Below, piece by piece: positions 45,271-57,691 of a stretch of DNA of 64,000 bases (its first letter is position 1; each line of letters starts with the position of its first letter). Position numbers and translations under genes: made by a program. Location of the stretch: the NCBI RefSeq assembly GCF_032854445.1, contig NC_088295.1, positions 61,981,249-62,045,248 on the forward strand. The letters run 5' to 3'. Origin of the DNA: Liolophura sinensis (Eukaryota > Mollusca > Polyplacophora > Chitonida > Chitonidae). The notes beneath the pieces are model-generated. The model saw only the letters and a program-made list of their open reading frames with translations, was not told the origin of the DNA and searched no databases.

Positions 45271-48200
45271 CTAGAATCTGCCCATGAACTTCTGTCCTGT
45301 GACCTGGAAGCTTCCCTGTAGGACATTGGAGGCAACGGATCTCTTCTGGTTCGGCTGCTGACCTCCGGCGTACACACGAATCTCTCCTGAAATATAAGCA
45401 CTGGTTTATTTATTGATTGATTTATTTACTAAATGTATTAACATTCTAAAGAATATTTCATTTATTCGATGGTGGTGAGTTTTACGGGTGGAGCACACTG
45501 GCGTGCCGCGGACACATGTAAAACCATTGGCAAGTTACTGACAAACTGTCCCACATGTGATGTAAAAATATCCACCTCAAATTGGTGGAACACAGGAGCG
45601 TTAGAATGTACAAACGGCCACATGGGCTTCGCTGACGGTTTATTGTCACCAACACTCCGTAGAGCGTCCGCTTCGGAAGGCGGTACATCCTGGGTTAATC
45701 CTGGGTCGAGTCACACATAAGACCTTAAAAGAGGAAGTTGTAACTTCCTCGCTTGGCATTCAGCATGAAGGGAACAATGCAATGACTGGTTGACCCGTAT
45801 CAGGATAATGGCTTGGGCGGGTGGCTTACTTGCCTTCGGTAAGGCGTCTCAGTGAAGCAGCACTAAATGAAAGAGCGTTGGAAATCCATCCTGCAAAAAA
45901 GGAGGCCTATAACATGCACTCTAAGGATTCCTTCGTCGTCATATGACTAAAATATTGTTGAGTATGACGTTAAACCCCAAGCACTCACTCACTCACCAAG
46001 ACTCCCAAAACAGCAAGAGTAGGGGCCAGTTTCACAAACCAGTGCGCGGCATTTTTTTATCGTATATTTATTGCACGATATTTTGTACGACGCTATTGCC
46101 GTGCTATACGTACATTTTGTTTTTTTGTTTTTTTTTTTGATGCAAAATTTTTGAACATTGCGCTATGAAAAATGTCCTATCCACATAACTTTCCTCTTAC
46201 TCACCTGACTCAATGAAAAATTGCTCTTTAGAATCGTCCCACTGCGCCATCTGGCGGGGATCAATCACAAACTTGACAGTTAGTGACGTCACCACCGGAC
46301 CGATCTGTCGCAGACGATCGTAGCCGACCAGTTGTAACTGTGGCATCGTGGTACTCGGGCTTACCCAGGATATGTACACCTGCACCACCTGGTGATAAAA
46401 CATGTCGGTAACGGTAATGGGAAGGAAGTTTAACAAGAAATGTCTTATATCTGTGTTTATGTGCTAGTCATTAGAGGTTATTTAGAACGTTAGTCGCCAT
46501 CAAAAAACTGATGCTCGGTAAGATATAGTAATCACGATGGGAAATATTGTGTGGAAACCACAAAGTACACAACAAACTGGTCTGTTTGTCAGCTATGCCA
46601 GAGACAGAGAAGCATCAAATGTTTATGTTAATTCTTACATATGCTCGCAACCATAAAAAAATGTTATTGCGAGAAAAATGTCAGAGATCAAAATCTAATG
46701 CTGCTTAGGGATCTTTCGGCAAGCCTTTCTACAACGTTTGACACACTGAGTAACACCTGACACAACACCTGGTCGAAACGTGTAACCAGGTAGCAGTTCA
46801 CAGAATTTCTATAGCAACGGATTTGTGTACATCATCTGTAAAATTGTCTCCTAATATTTACTAATAATAGTGGTTGGCAGCAGCCAGCGGATGGTCGTGG
46901 GTTTCCTGCGCGCTTTGCCCGGTCTCTTTCCACTATAATACTGTCCAAATAAATGATGTTTGTCCATTCTCACCTCATCACTGATGGCGGCTCCCGAGTT
47001 GTGGAGGGTTACAGACACGGTTTGAGGCTCACCAGCCTGTATTGATGAACTCCCGATAGTGATATCCGTGTAGGTGAAGTTGGTATAGGATAGGCCATAG
47101 CCGAACGGGTATAGGGGGTCTCCGGTAAAGTAACGGTAGGTACGCTCTGCCATTGTGTAATTTGTTATTTCAGGAATCTGGAAAATCAACAAGTTTATAA
47201 TTAAATATTTGGAAGATATAAAACCTACACATTGCTGAAATATGCGCCAAACATCATTCGTAAAATGAAAGTTTTACCCTAAAATGTTTCAATATATACG
47301 GCCTTCGCATAAAGTACAATATTTACCTTGACAATAATATTTCTCCTCGTCGGCTTAAACATATATATAAACACTAGATTTGTTTTTCAAGCCATTTATC
47401 GTTGCACCTATGCAGGTGTTTTATGAATGGGATATTAGGTGATCCCCTACCTGATCGGCTGAGCGGTACCACGTGTATGGAAGTCTGCCAGCTGGACTTT
47501 CATCTCCCAGAAGCACCTGCTGTAGAGCATTTCCGGTCTCCTGAGCCGGAAAGAAACAGGCAAGGATGGAGCTAACGGCCTCGTTCTGGTCTGCCCAGGC
47601 GATGTCAAGAGGTCCGGCGTTAAACATGAGCAGAACCACCGGGGCGCCATTCGCTGAAACATACATCTAGCTACTTACAGTTTACTTTTCTCTTCCAGTT
47701 TAAACTGACAGTGAGCATCGTCATGTTATGCTTACGGTTGCCAACTGATGTAACATAAATTCTGTCATTTCCAATTTTGTTCGTCAATCTGCTATATGTG
47801 ACCATTTAGAATTGCATTCGAAACCCGAGCAAGTACAATGAACCTGTCCTCATGCAATGTTCCGAACTTTGTTACTGTGACGCTTGTCTTACTAACGGCA
47901 TGTCAAAGTAATAAAATACCTACCGTACTTTACAGCATCTTGTAAAAGCTGAAGCTGAGATCCTGGAAGATCCATGTTCATCCTGTCATGTCCTTCAGCC
48001 TCAAGAGACTGGCCTGCAAAATGGATGTAATTAAGTGTAATGAATGTAATTAAGATATAAATAGGCTTCTTCACCAAAGAAATGTGTAAAAGTATGGTGA
48101 CCCATGTGCAATTCCCGAAGTTCAATTTTTGCTAAATGTACATTATCTATATGCAGCCATCAAGATCGTCCTTAAAAGCACGCTAACATACATGAAATAT

Positions 48201-51200
48201 AGCTACCAAATATACTTTCCATTAATCTTGTTTTTTAATCCACAGACCAATAAAAATTCTGGCAAAGTATGCGTTTGTCTTCTTCCTTCTGGTTGTCTTC
48301 AGCGATAGACCATATTTTCATGAGCTATATAGACAAATGAACACCAAGAAACTAGATACGGTTCGCCAATGTGATGTCGATCAGAGCTATTTTTATACAT
48401 ACCACAGTATTTCTGGAAAAATCCACTAATGAAGTGAACGAAGTTTTAACCTGTTTCTGTCGCTCAAACGAATATACTAATTCCTTCTTGGTTCCGCCGT
48501 GACTAAGGAGACACATTTGTGCTACAAGATCTAAACGGTATGGCGATAATACCCTAGTACTTTTGAACTCACCTGTTCCCAAACACACGAAGACGATGTT
48601 GGATCCGTTGATCGCCTTCTCCACATCACCGCTGTTATAATCCGTACACGCGGTGGCCGAACAGCCGCTGGCCATGCTGATGGTAGGCCAGATGGACTGA
48701 AGTCCATGGAACGGGGTAATTGTATAGCCCGGTGGATTATTTGGGGCGTAATCCCCGAAAAGCTGGCTGGGGTTGTCTGACATCGGTCCAACGATCTTAA
48801 AGTTCATTACAGACAGACGACATTACACCGCAATACTTTCTTTTATTTAGGACACCGGGCATATTTACAGACCTAAGCAAGAAAAACATTTCTTTTCATA
48901 TCTTGGTAACTTGGTAGATGTATCCACTAGGGACAAAGATAGGCCACCGAGCTTACTAGAACATTTTGATCTGACATACCCCCAAGAAAGAACACCCCGA
49001 CTGAAGCTGGACAGTATAGAGAATGAATGTTGTAAAACAACGTTGTTATCGGTTTAATTGATGTCTAGCTCACACATGTCTGTAGCTCTATAACGAAGGC
49101 TTAATAATACCTGCCAAACTTATCCTTACGCTCTAAACTTTTCAGGAAGATCGCAAGTTAATATCTCTTACCGCAACTTTTTCATATTGGCTCGGAGTGT
49201 TTATCGGTAAAAAGTTGTTGTTGTTCTTCAGAAGGACAAATGACTTGACCGCTGCCTCCCTGGCCAGAGTTATATGAGGTTCACTCTCGATGACCGTTAG
49301 GTTGATTCTGTTATAGGGGTTCATTTCCGGTGGGTCAAACTCTCCCTGCCTCAGTCTGGTGTAGAACAGAGGTTTCACCCTCTCTATGACCGTGTCCATT
49401 GTGAGACTTCCATCTTGAACAGCTTGGGCTGAATCACCATTAAACAGTTTCTACTGTTTCCATACAGGCTATACAGACTCTGATTAAAACATTTATAATG
49501 TCAATTTTGTAATATGTTTCATTGTAAATGTATTTTAAATTTAAATATAAATCTGCTTTAATGTATAGCTGACATCCTTATTTTGCATAAGCAAGGGTCT
49601 CATTCGATTTCTTGCAAAATGAACGTTCAAAACAAAATGACAAGCTCTATAAAAAATGTTAGACGATCGTCCACAGTCAGGTTTAAATCCTGTTTCTTAA
49701 CCAATAAGGCTTCTTCAATCTGATGAGAAAACGGTCGGTCGAAATTGAATGAAATTGCGTTAATTCATCACGGTCTATGAACATCGGCAAAAGTCTTACC
49801 CATATCCATGAAAAAGTCTCTATCCTCATTTTTTGCAGGAGCAAGCTCCAAATTGCATCCCGCATTAAGACAGGCGGCCACAGTTTGCACACTGGTGTTG
49901 AGGTAATGATGAGCATAAACGATGTTCTCTATCGCGGCTTCGTCACTGACAACGTAACCCGTGAATCCCCATTCGCCACGCAGCACATCTGTCAGTAACT
50001 TTTTGTTCGCGCACGCTGGAACTCCATTGATCCTAAATTGTAGATACATCGATATTGTCAAAGCAAAGTTTCCAACAGCCAAGCACTGAATACATAGTAA
50101 GTCCCTTCACAACGCTAGTTCTTGTTTTTATCATGTAGAATCTAAAATTAATTATGAATATATTACCTACTATTTTAGAAGAAAACAATGACACCACCAA
50201 GTAAGACACAACAGCTTCGTTGTTTTTACTTTGCCGATTCTCTGGATCAATTAGATGACAATGTCTTTGACTGAGAGTGTGCATTTATAATGAACAACTG
50301 TATATATCCTGCATGATGGGACAAACACACTAAATAGCAGTTAAAACATTTTAGCTGGGAATATAACAGATATCAGAAAACGTTATATTTCTGCAATCAA
50401 ACCTTGTGAGAAATGACAATGACCTGTTATAGCTGCACATTACGCTATAGGTTCCAGCTTCAACACACATTCGGAATGCCGGAAGAAACGTCAACCGCCA
50501 GTCACGGGTCGCCACCTAAATCGTACAGTAGCCAGATGTTGTGACGTGTATAAAAAGCTAAGACAGGCTAAAATTTCAATACCGCTCTCGCTCTAATGCA
50601 AAACTAAAGTTAATACAAGTTATGACTGATAATACACTTTTGAACTTCTGGGCTCAGAGGTGTTATGAGAAAGGCCTTCTTTACGTAGTGGTTTCCGCGC
50701 ACGAAAATGAACAGAATTTCAACTGTTCAAATGAGTGCAGTTGTGTACTTTTGCTACTCATCATTACAGATATTTATATTTCAAAATCCAAGTAGGTCAA
50801 CAGTCAATGTGGCGTAAGACTGTGACCAGTCTTTCACATAATGATGTTGCTTTTACCTTGGCATCAAACGAAGATCTGGATACAGGATAACTGTCCGGAC
50901 CACCGTGGACGTCAAAATGTTTACATCCGGCGCTTGCCCTGACGTAACGTGGGTGATCTCCTTGTAAGCCGGCCACGAAATGCTGAGCGTACAGACCGTT
51001 CATGAATGGGTCCTCGCCGTACGTTTCCTAATATAAGAAAATACCTTTATTATGATTTTTGTGCAGGCGACCGTACACAATTTATCCATTTGGAATACCA
51101 TATTTTATCATATAGCTGTTACATCAACTCTCCATTTCACTCCATATAGCTGTATAGTACACTGACCTGGTTTCTTCCCCATAAAGGATGCCTCATGATG

Positions 51201-51804
51201 TTGATAACGGGACTAAAACAGCTGATGCCCTTGTGATAACCGTGTACGTCGTACTTAGTGTAGTTGTTGTACTTGGCTCGCACTTCTACGGATGTGGCTT
51301 CGGCGACACGGAAAATAATGCTGGGGCTGGAAAAATATAAAATCTATTGTTTTGTTATACCCCACAACACATTTTAAAACAGTTTGTGTTGAGACCATCG
51401 CTTATTAATATAGTTTTAGAAATGACATACCGTTTATATTTATTCTTTAACCTTTATTCTTATCAATTTAATGATTTTTGGAAAATATTTTACAATCTCA
51501 GTGTTTACCTGAAAGTTGCCGCTAGACCAAGGGCCTGTGGAAATGACGTAGCATCACCACTGCTGACATCACCCCGCAAACATTCCGTGTCCCAATCGTG
51601 CGCTTTGATGCCTAACCGATCTATAGCTGGTGCGGGCTGAGTTCTCGCCATCTGTGGGACAATCTCATCCAGTGTGAGCCTGCCTACTAGGTCGTTCACC
51701 CGCTCCTCCCATGACAAAGAAATATTCCTGAAGGGAAAATCACAATGTGCCACGAGAACGACGACGTGCAGAACCACACAGCCGATCAACAGTTGCCCTG
51801 CCAT
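45271..51804 (-). CDS. Gene D: secreted GH3 beta-xylosidase-like enzyme, 12 exons, 742 aa
   Basis: Coding exons, minus strand: 51804-51509, 51326-51167, 51027-50857, 50515-50424, 50032-49800, 49428-49172, 48795-48573, 48013-47924, 47653-47451, 47177-46974, 46388-46205, 45386-45271 (TAG stop). This is the most compact copy. An upstream in-frame Met at 51828 (MSLVRRGK) is possible, but MAGQLL at 51804 aligns with gene C and starts a proper signal peptide ending VAHC. Domain order is leader 1-21, GH3 N-domain about 35-310 with N27-I-S sequon nearby, K188/H189 and nucleophile D270, then GH3 C-domain about 400-600 with E482/E484 in GQSLEAEGHDR, and Fn3-like tail about 610-715. Several N-glycosylation sequons (NIS, NTS, NLT, NYT, NFT) fit secretion. 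It is the furthest copy upstream; beyond it no further paralogue is seen up to 64000. Confidence 0.94.
45402..45488 (-). repeat. Very degenerate family 1 SINE tail
   Basis: TTTATTTATTGATTGATTTA, AAGAATATTTCATTTATTCG and ATGGTGGTGAG match the reversed tail poorly. It lies just inside intron 11 of gene D. Confidence 0.4.
45651..45996 (+). repeat. Family 2 SINE, intron 11 of gene D
   Basis: GTAGAGCGTCCGCTTCGG, GGGTCGAGTCACAC, AGGAAGTTGTAACTTCCTCG (a small hairpin), GACCCGTATCAGGATAATGG, and the tail CAAGCACTCACTCACTCACC. Antisense to gene D. Confidence 0.85.
46878..46954 (+). repeat. Family 1 SINE fragment, intron 10 of gene D
   Basis: GCGGATGGTCGTGGGTTTCC, TTTGCCCGGTCTCTTTCCAC and CTGTCCAAATAAATG match the middle and end of family 1. 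Confidence 0.55.
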
Positions 51805-51876
51805 CTTGCCGCGTCTCACCAGAGACAATGTCTGCCACGGTGTGACCCGATGTCCTCCTGCAAGAGGCTTGAGTCT

Positions 51877-51896
51877 ATATCAGCAGAAATCACATG
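51877..51896 (-). promoter_or_regulatory. Upstream element of gene D, identical to one at gene C
   Basis: The same 20-base element as upstream of gene C, here 73 bp before the gene D ATG and followed by TATAGAC rather than TATGTAG. It sits where a core promoter is expected. Confidence 0.45.
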
Positions 51897-52360
51897 CATG
51901 CCCCAGAAATGCATTGTTTTCAGTACGGTTTAGATAATCAATCCAGGGGTCTTCTGTTAGGAAAAGCTTGAACTGTCTGTCCAGCTAGAGAGTTTTATCT
52001 AGCGCCTGTCTGTAACAGATATGACCCACATTAGATCACTGGGGCGGTTAGTAGGTCAAGTGGTTTGGCATAGTTCAACCAAAAAAGGGGAGCAATCAAA
52101 ATCAAAGGAGATGAGTTATAAAAGTCATAACAATCCTTATGATCCAGACTTTGTCTCAACCAATAACCCCAACTTCCCTGCAAAGTTATTCTATTTTATG
52201 CTTAAGCAGTCATTTTGTTTCTGTATAAATTATTTGTATTAATGAGGACAATCCCCAATTTCGACTAGTGAAAAAAATGTATTCTGTTTGGCCAAATTTT
52301 TTTGCTCTTATGGATCGAGCGTTCATTTGCGGACACTAATTCCGTCATTATTTCTGTCAC
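51897..52360. other. Upstream flank of gene D
   Basis: No gene or repeat recognised. It is the likely distal promoter region of gene D. Confidence 0.4.
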
Positions 52361-52561
52361 TATTTTGACCTCTAGCGGGTGAGTGGGCAGTGCGCCCGGG
52401 TATTTTGACCTCTAGCGGGTGAGTGGGCAGTGCGCCCGGATATTTTGACCTCTAGCGGGTGAGTGGGCAGTGCGCCCGGATATTTTGACATCTAGCGGGT
52501 GAGTGGGCAGTGCGCCCGGATATTTTGACCTCTAGCGGGTGAGTGGGCAAATGCGCCCGGA
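52361..52561 (+). repeat. 40-bp minisatellite, five copies
   Basis: Units start TATTTTGACCTCTAGCGGGT at 52361, 52401, 52441, 52481 and 52521, and end GTGGGCAGTGCGCCCGG. Copies are nearly identical; the last carries a small change (GGGCAAATGCGCCC). Each has the palindromic GGGC..GCGCCC arm. The copies are contiguous, with no spacers. Confidence 0.95.
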
Positions 52562-52847
52562 TAATGCTTATTTAATTGGAATACAAAGTGAATGGTAAAA
52601 ACAGTCATGGTACATCACCGATCTCTAGTGTCAAATTGATAAGACGTAAATCAGTGCTTGATCATTCATTAATTCTGATGCAAATCTTTTATTTGCGGTA
52701 TTTGAATTCCGTTTTTTGGTTTACAGTTTACCGCACTTGAGTTTCTTTCCAAACATTAGTAGGAAAATGTTTGTGCGCATGTTAGGTTAGGATAGCCATT
52801 TAGAGAATGAAACATGAAATTTGAACCTTTTATCTCTTCTAGTACAG

Positions 52848-53208
52848 ACCGGCCCGGATAGCACAGTTGGTAGAGCGTCCGCTTCGGGACCGGTAGATCC
52901 AGGATCAATCCTTGGTCGAGTCACACCTAAGACTTTAAAAGACGAAGTTGTAACTTCCTCGCTTGGCGTTCAGCATGAAGGGGATAGTGCAACGACTGGT
53001 TGACCCGTATCAGTATAATGGCTCGGGCGGGGCGGCTTACTTGCCTTCGGTAAGTCGTCTCAGTGAAGCAGCACTAAATAAAAGAGCGGTGGAAATCCGT
53101 CCTGCAACAAGGAGGCACATTACACGTGCATGCACCCTAATGATTCCTTCGTCGTCATATGACTGAAAAATTGTTGAGTACGACGTTAAACCCCAAGCAC
53201 TCACTCAC
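52848..53208 (+). repeat. Full-length family 2 SINE with target duplication
   Basis: Head TAGCACAGTTGGTAGAGCG, B-box-like TTGGTCGAGTCACACC, body, then GTCGTCATATGACTGAAAAA and the tail CACTCACTC. TCTTCTAGTACAG (52835-52847) and TCTTCTATTACAG (53209-53221) flank it, a 13-bp duplication with one mismatch. This is the best reference copy of the family in the window. Confidence 0.9.
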
Positions 53209-53468
53209 TCTTCTATTACAGGACTATCCCCTGAAGTATAGGTAATACTCTTTTGTCTGATTTTCTGCAACGATTGTGCAATATGGATTTGTTCCTCAAA
53301 GTGTTTTTAGCTTAGTGATCATCTTCACGACTTGTACACTCACAATAGTGGTGATGGCTGAAAACTTTCCGATGAAATTACTTTGTGGACCGGAATCTAG
53401 TTCATCCGCAAACTTCAAGTGAGAAACTCTGGTCTCAAAGACCATTCACATGGACAATAACCCTTTGA

Positions 53469-53595
53469 ATGGTCGTGGGTTTCCCCCATGCTATGCCTGG
53501 TTTCCGCCCACCATAACGCTGGCCGCCGTCGTATAAGTGGAATATTCTTGAATACGGCGTAAACCAAAAGTCAAATAAATAAATAAGTAAATAAA
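53469..53595 (+). repeat. Family 1 SINE, 5'-truncated
   Basis: ATGGTCGTGGGTTTCCCCCA, CGCCCACCATAACGCTGGCC and the tail AAATAAATAAATAAG. Confidence 0.75.
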
Positions 53596-54539
53596 GAACA
53601 CTGTTGAGAAAACGTGCTGACAAAACGATGTTTGGAAAGAGCAGCCTGGATTCTTTATGGGCTTTAAACTTCGTTTGACCATTTCCTTGCAAGAAAGACA
53701 CATCCTGCGGATATAATGAGATTAAACACATTTTTTGGTTAAACTATCCTTGTTTATTCTTGAAAGCGGAATATCTGCGGTAAAATTACAGAAACCATAA
53801 TTGTGTAAACAGATTTACACAAACATTTTAAAATATTTATAAATATGACTAAGTAGAAAATATTCACCATTTTGTCAGAGAAGGAAGTTTTTTTCCATCT
53901 TTTGTTTCTCTTCGGGCGATAATTTCCCGTCTGACGAGGCCACTGACTTTTGAACATTTAGTATAAATATTGCTGTTTATCATATCATTAAGTGAGATAC
54001 GGTATAAATACCGTTTGTGGAAAACGATGCACGCAAACTGCCTTCATAGGTCTGACCCTAACAGATACAGCTCAAAGAAGTAACCATGTTTGGTTGACTG
54101 TTTAATATATTCTGACAATACAAATATTTTACCATGCGAATTGTTTTGTATTATTATTACTGTTATTATCATTATTTTTATTTTTATTATAAATTCACAA
54201 ATTTATGATGTTTAAATAGTAGGTCAATGTTATGGCTAAATGTCTAATGCGGTAGCTTGGAGGAAGTATGCGCTCTCGAGTAGCATGAAAAGGACTGCGG
54301 AATATCAGTCATCACTTTTTTTGGTTTTCGTTTTTTTTGTTCGGATTTGTCATGATGAACAATATTTTCAGAAGGATGATGGACTGTATATGTGTGGACT
54401 GAAGATAATATTCATGTAGAGTAATATCTAGAATGAAACGCCCTAACTAAATCTGGACTAAAAAAGTAATCAAATGTACCCTTTTTGATATCTTCTAATA
54501 AAGTTCATATTTCATCATGAATATACGATGTGAAACACC
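53596..54539. other. Right flank, no gene seen
   Basis: AT-rich with poly-T tracts near 54318-54340. Nothing recognisable. Confidence 0.45.
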
Positions 54540-54690
54540 AGAAATAGACACTATGTGACATATATATATATATATATATACTTTGCATGTAAAACCCAAA
54601 AATTAACTTACGATGTGAAACACCAGAAATAGACACAATGTGACATACATATGTATATAATACTTTGCATGTAAAACCCCAAAATTAACT
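54525..54690 (+). repeat. Two tandem units with a (TA)n stretch
   Basis: GATGTGAAACACCAGAAATA appears near 54529 and again near 54613, each followed by GACAYWATGTGACATA, a TA-rich stretch, and TTTGCATGTAAAACCC. The unit is about 84 bp. It overlaps the 3' end of the LINE relic. Confidence 0.7.
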
Positions 54691-55640
54691 TCTTTGTTAT
54701 GCCGACCCTCGAAATATCCCAGAAACATCTGTGAAGTATTTCATTTTATCTCAGTATTTAAACATGCACAGAGCCATTTCCCGAATAAATGCCAAAACCT
54801 CCCTTTCTGACGACATGTAATTAAATTACGTTTTATTGTTTCTTCACATCGGTCACAGGTTGGATACCCGGTTACCGTCACTGAATAGATACTTATTACA
54901 TGGCTAAATAGAGTGCAAAATCTTGCATTGCATTGATGTCGCTCTGTTGTTTACACCAATCTCATGAGTTGCAAGCCAGATTTTGTTATCTGGAGAACGA
55001 AAATTGGCTGGGGCACATTTTATAACCGTACATTTCTACAGAAATATGATCTAATAGAGGTTTATACATGAATTTAGTTGTTATTTTATCATTATCCATT
55101 CTAACGTCTCGGATGTACGTCATATCAAAATTTAAGTTTAGCCTTTTACCAGCAAAAGGGTGATCTGAGACATTTTTCAAAATAGCAGTTTCCAGAGTTT
55201 TCCAAATTCTCTAGCTGCCGTTTGTTGCTGGGATACCATATTGCTGACGAAGCAAATTCAACGGTTTGAAAAAGTGCCACTTTCATCAAACAAATCATTC
55301 CACTCTTCTCACCAGAGTGCGTCATAAATAGATTTTACTATCTAAATGAGTTTATTGTTCCAAACAATTTGACCATCACTAAAGAGAGAAATCAGACCTC
55401 CATCAAACCTATCCTTAGACATCACACTTTTTAAAATTTTGCCACTTTCATAGTACCATACGAATTTCTATAACTCTGAGTTAACTATTTTGCAGTGCTG
55501 TGTTTTAATGGAAGCACACTGGCCAAATAAACGCATCTTGAGATGTAATGTGCCTTTGAAACAATGGCCTTTCCTAACAACGTGAGACCTCTTCCCAAAC
55601 CAGTTTTGAAGTCTTGTTTTTAATCTCGTTATATTTGGGG
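54540..55640 (-). pseudogene. Degenerate 3' end of a LINE ORF2 (L1/Tx1-like)
   Basis: On the minus strand, over several frames: KDRFDGGLISL, YDALW, EEWNDLFDESGTF, KNVSDHPFAGKRLN, CKILHSI, then CDRCEETIKRN, FWHLFGKWLCACLNTEI and FLGYFEGRHNKEVNFGVLHA. This order resembles the region after the RT domain in L1/Tx1-type ORF2, including a C..C zinc-knuckle-like motif followed by FW...WL. Frameshifts and stops are frequent. The clade call is tentative. Confidence 0.5.
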
Positions 55641-57288
55641 TTAATTTTTTCTTTATGCAGCTCTTACGTCACTGTTAAGTTTCTACGGCTTACCTCCCTT
55701 TTTTCCTAACGCGAATGTATGAAATGTGCGCAGTGGTTTTCCTTACAACTTTTGTGATTAATATGTCAACTTTAACATAAAAGATATATATTCCCAACCC
55801 CGCGTGTGGCACTAAGCCCTACTGTCGCCTGCAGCGTGTAATTTTCTCCACAACATGCGTAAACTTCAACATACATGTAGCATAGCCTGTAGTGGCCCTG
55901 TAACTCTTATCACTGGAAGTGACTGGTTGCAACCTGAGGGAAAGGTCTGACATTTTAACAAGATGTAAAGCAATAGTATCGAGATTTAAAATGTGTCAAT
56001 TATAAACTAAGCCTATGTTCCAGCATTACCCAACCAGTTGCCAGAACTCAATCTTCCAAGAGGAGGTAAATCTTGGATTCAGTTCCATGAACTGCATGTG
56101 TTCAACCCTATAACAAGAAAGTCTAGTGCGTGGAGCCTTGTTACCTCCCCTGATCTAACAACCTAGAACACAGGGCGAGTCTTTAGAGTCCAGCTGTACC
56201 TCAGCCGATGGAGGTTGTGCTTTTACCGGTTCAGGGTTGCGGTCAATCCAATAAAATTTGGTGGTGACCCGGATCTGGACCACAATTTATCACCATTTCA
56301 ATGTATCGATGACTTCCTGAAGGCTTGTGTAGAGCTAGGCCTTGACACAAGCACCAATGCATTACATTTAAGCGGTGGTCCACATATGCACGTGTAGGGA
56401 GTTTTTAAGCGATTGTTCATCATTTAAAGATTTCCGTTTTTTGGTCAAAATATTTACACGAAATTTATATACGGATTTTCATGAAACCGAAAGTTTGCGA
56501 CAGCTGGATCGGGCTCAATAAAAGCAATGAACGCAGCAGATGTATTCACTGCTTATCAATAATCACGCAATCAATAATTCCACCCTTACACATTTAGAAA
56601 CGATTACACTTGATGACCAGTATTTGTCAGTGTACTTTCCAATAAACTTCCAACATCCGCCAAAATGTGTGTTTTTCTAGGTTGTGTTCACAGTGTAGAT
56701 GCAACCATTTTATGGTCACGTGTACAGCCGTCCGGGTATTTTGAGGTTTTGACGTAACACATAGCTATATCAGTCTTTCCAGTTTCGGTAATGTTATCTT
56801 CTTTCATTGTGGAAGGCATGAATATGTGTAGAAGATTAACACTATGCTTTTGCTGCCGCCCTATTTCCTTCTTTAACTTTTTTTTTTTTTTGGCGTGACG
56901 TTACGATTAATTTCCACTAAAACAGAGAAATTCGGTTGCAGATTTCAGTCAAGTCACAGTCACAAATAACATGTATACAGACGTAACATATAGTTTTCAT
57001 TTCCATATACATTTCCACAAAGGCATATCCTATCTGACTCAAAATTTTAAAACTAGTCACAATGCTTAGATTGATACTCAAAGTTTAACATTTGACACTT
57101 TCGTCTTAGGGTAGCATTAACGAGGTCGTGAAAAAGGTGGTTAAATTGATGGGGTCCACTAGTAAGCTCTATAAACGCATCTCCAATTTTGACTTAAGTC
57201 AGAAATGGCTTTGTGGAATTAATCTCTATGACTTGAGAACAATACCCCTCAAAACATCAAAATCAATTTTGACGTCAACAGATATGAT
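55641..57288. other. Right flank, no gene seen
   Basis: A few short ORFs, such as 60 codons at 56215-56397, resemble nothing I know. No repeat recognised. Confidence 0.45.
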
Positions 57289-57560
57289 TTATTTATTTGA
57301 TTGGTGTTTAATTTTATTTATTTATTTGATTGGTGTTTTACGCCGTACTCAAGAATATTTCACTTATACGACGACGGCCAGCATTGTGGTGGGAGGAAAC
57401 CGGGCAGAACCCGAGGGGAACCCACGGCCATCCGCAGGTTGCTGACAGACCTTCCCACGTACGGCCGGAGAGGAAGCCAGCATGAGCTAGATTGGTGTTT
57501 TATGTCGTACTCAAGAATCTTTAACTTATACATCATTATGGTTGGAGGAAACAGGGCCAA
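57289..57560 (-). repeat. Two family 1 SINE copies, one probably nested in the other
   Basis: A long reversed copy spans about 57314-57489. On its left is another tail start (TTATTTATTTGATTGGTG, 57289-57306). On its right is a second degenerate tail (ATTGGTGTTTTATGTCGTAC, 57491-57560). The outer pieces may be one older copy split by the inner one. Confidence 0.7.
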
Positions 57561-57691
57561 AAAAAAACATAAATCCGCTCTGCCAGAATTTATGGATTGA
57601 CCTTAACTGATACATGAACAGGAGCTATAAAGCAAGGGTGTTTTTATGCCAAATCAAGAAAATAATGCCCTGTAATTTTTGTTTTAAAAAA

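Noticed and set aside
6329-51804. Reading the array as one long multi-domain gene
   Set aside because: Each unit has its own signal-peptide exon and its own stop codon, and A and D have their own polyadenylation signals.
51805-51828. Upstream in-frame Met for gene D
   Set aside because: It would put charged residues (SLVRRGK) before the signal peptide and has no counterpart in the other genes; the 51804 start aligns with gene C.
54561-54582. (TA)n stretch as a promoter element
   Set aside because: It is a microsatellite inside a duplicated 84-bp unit with no gene next to it.
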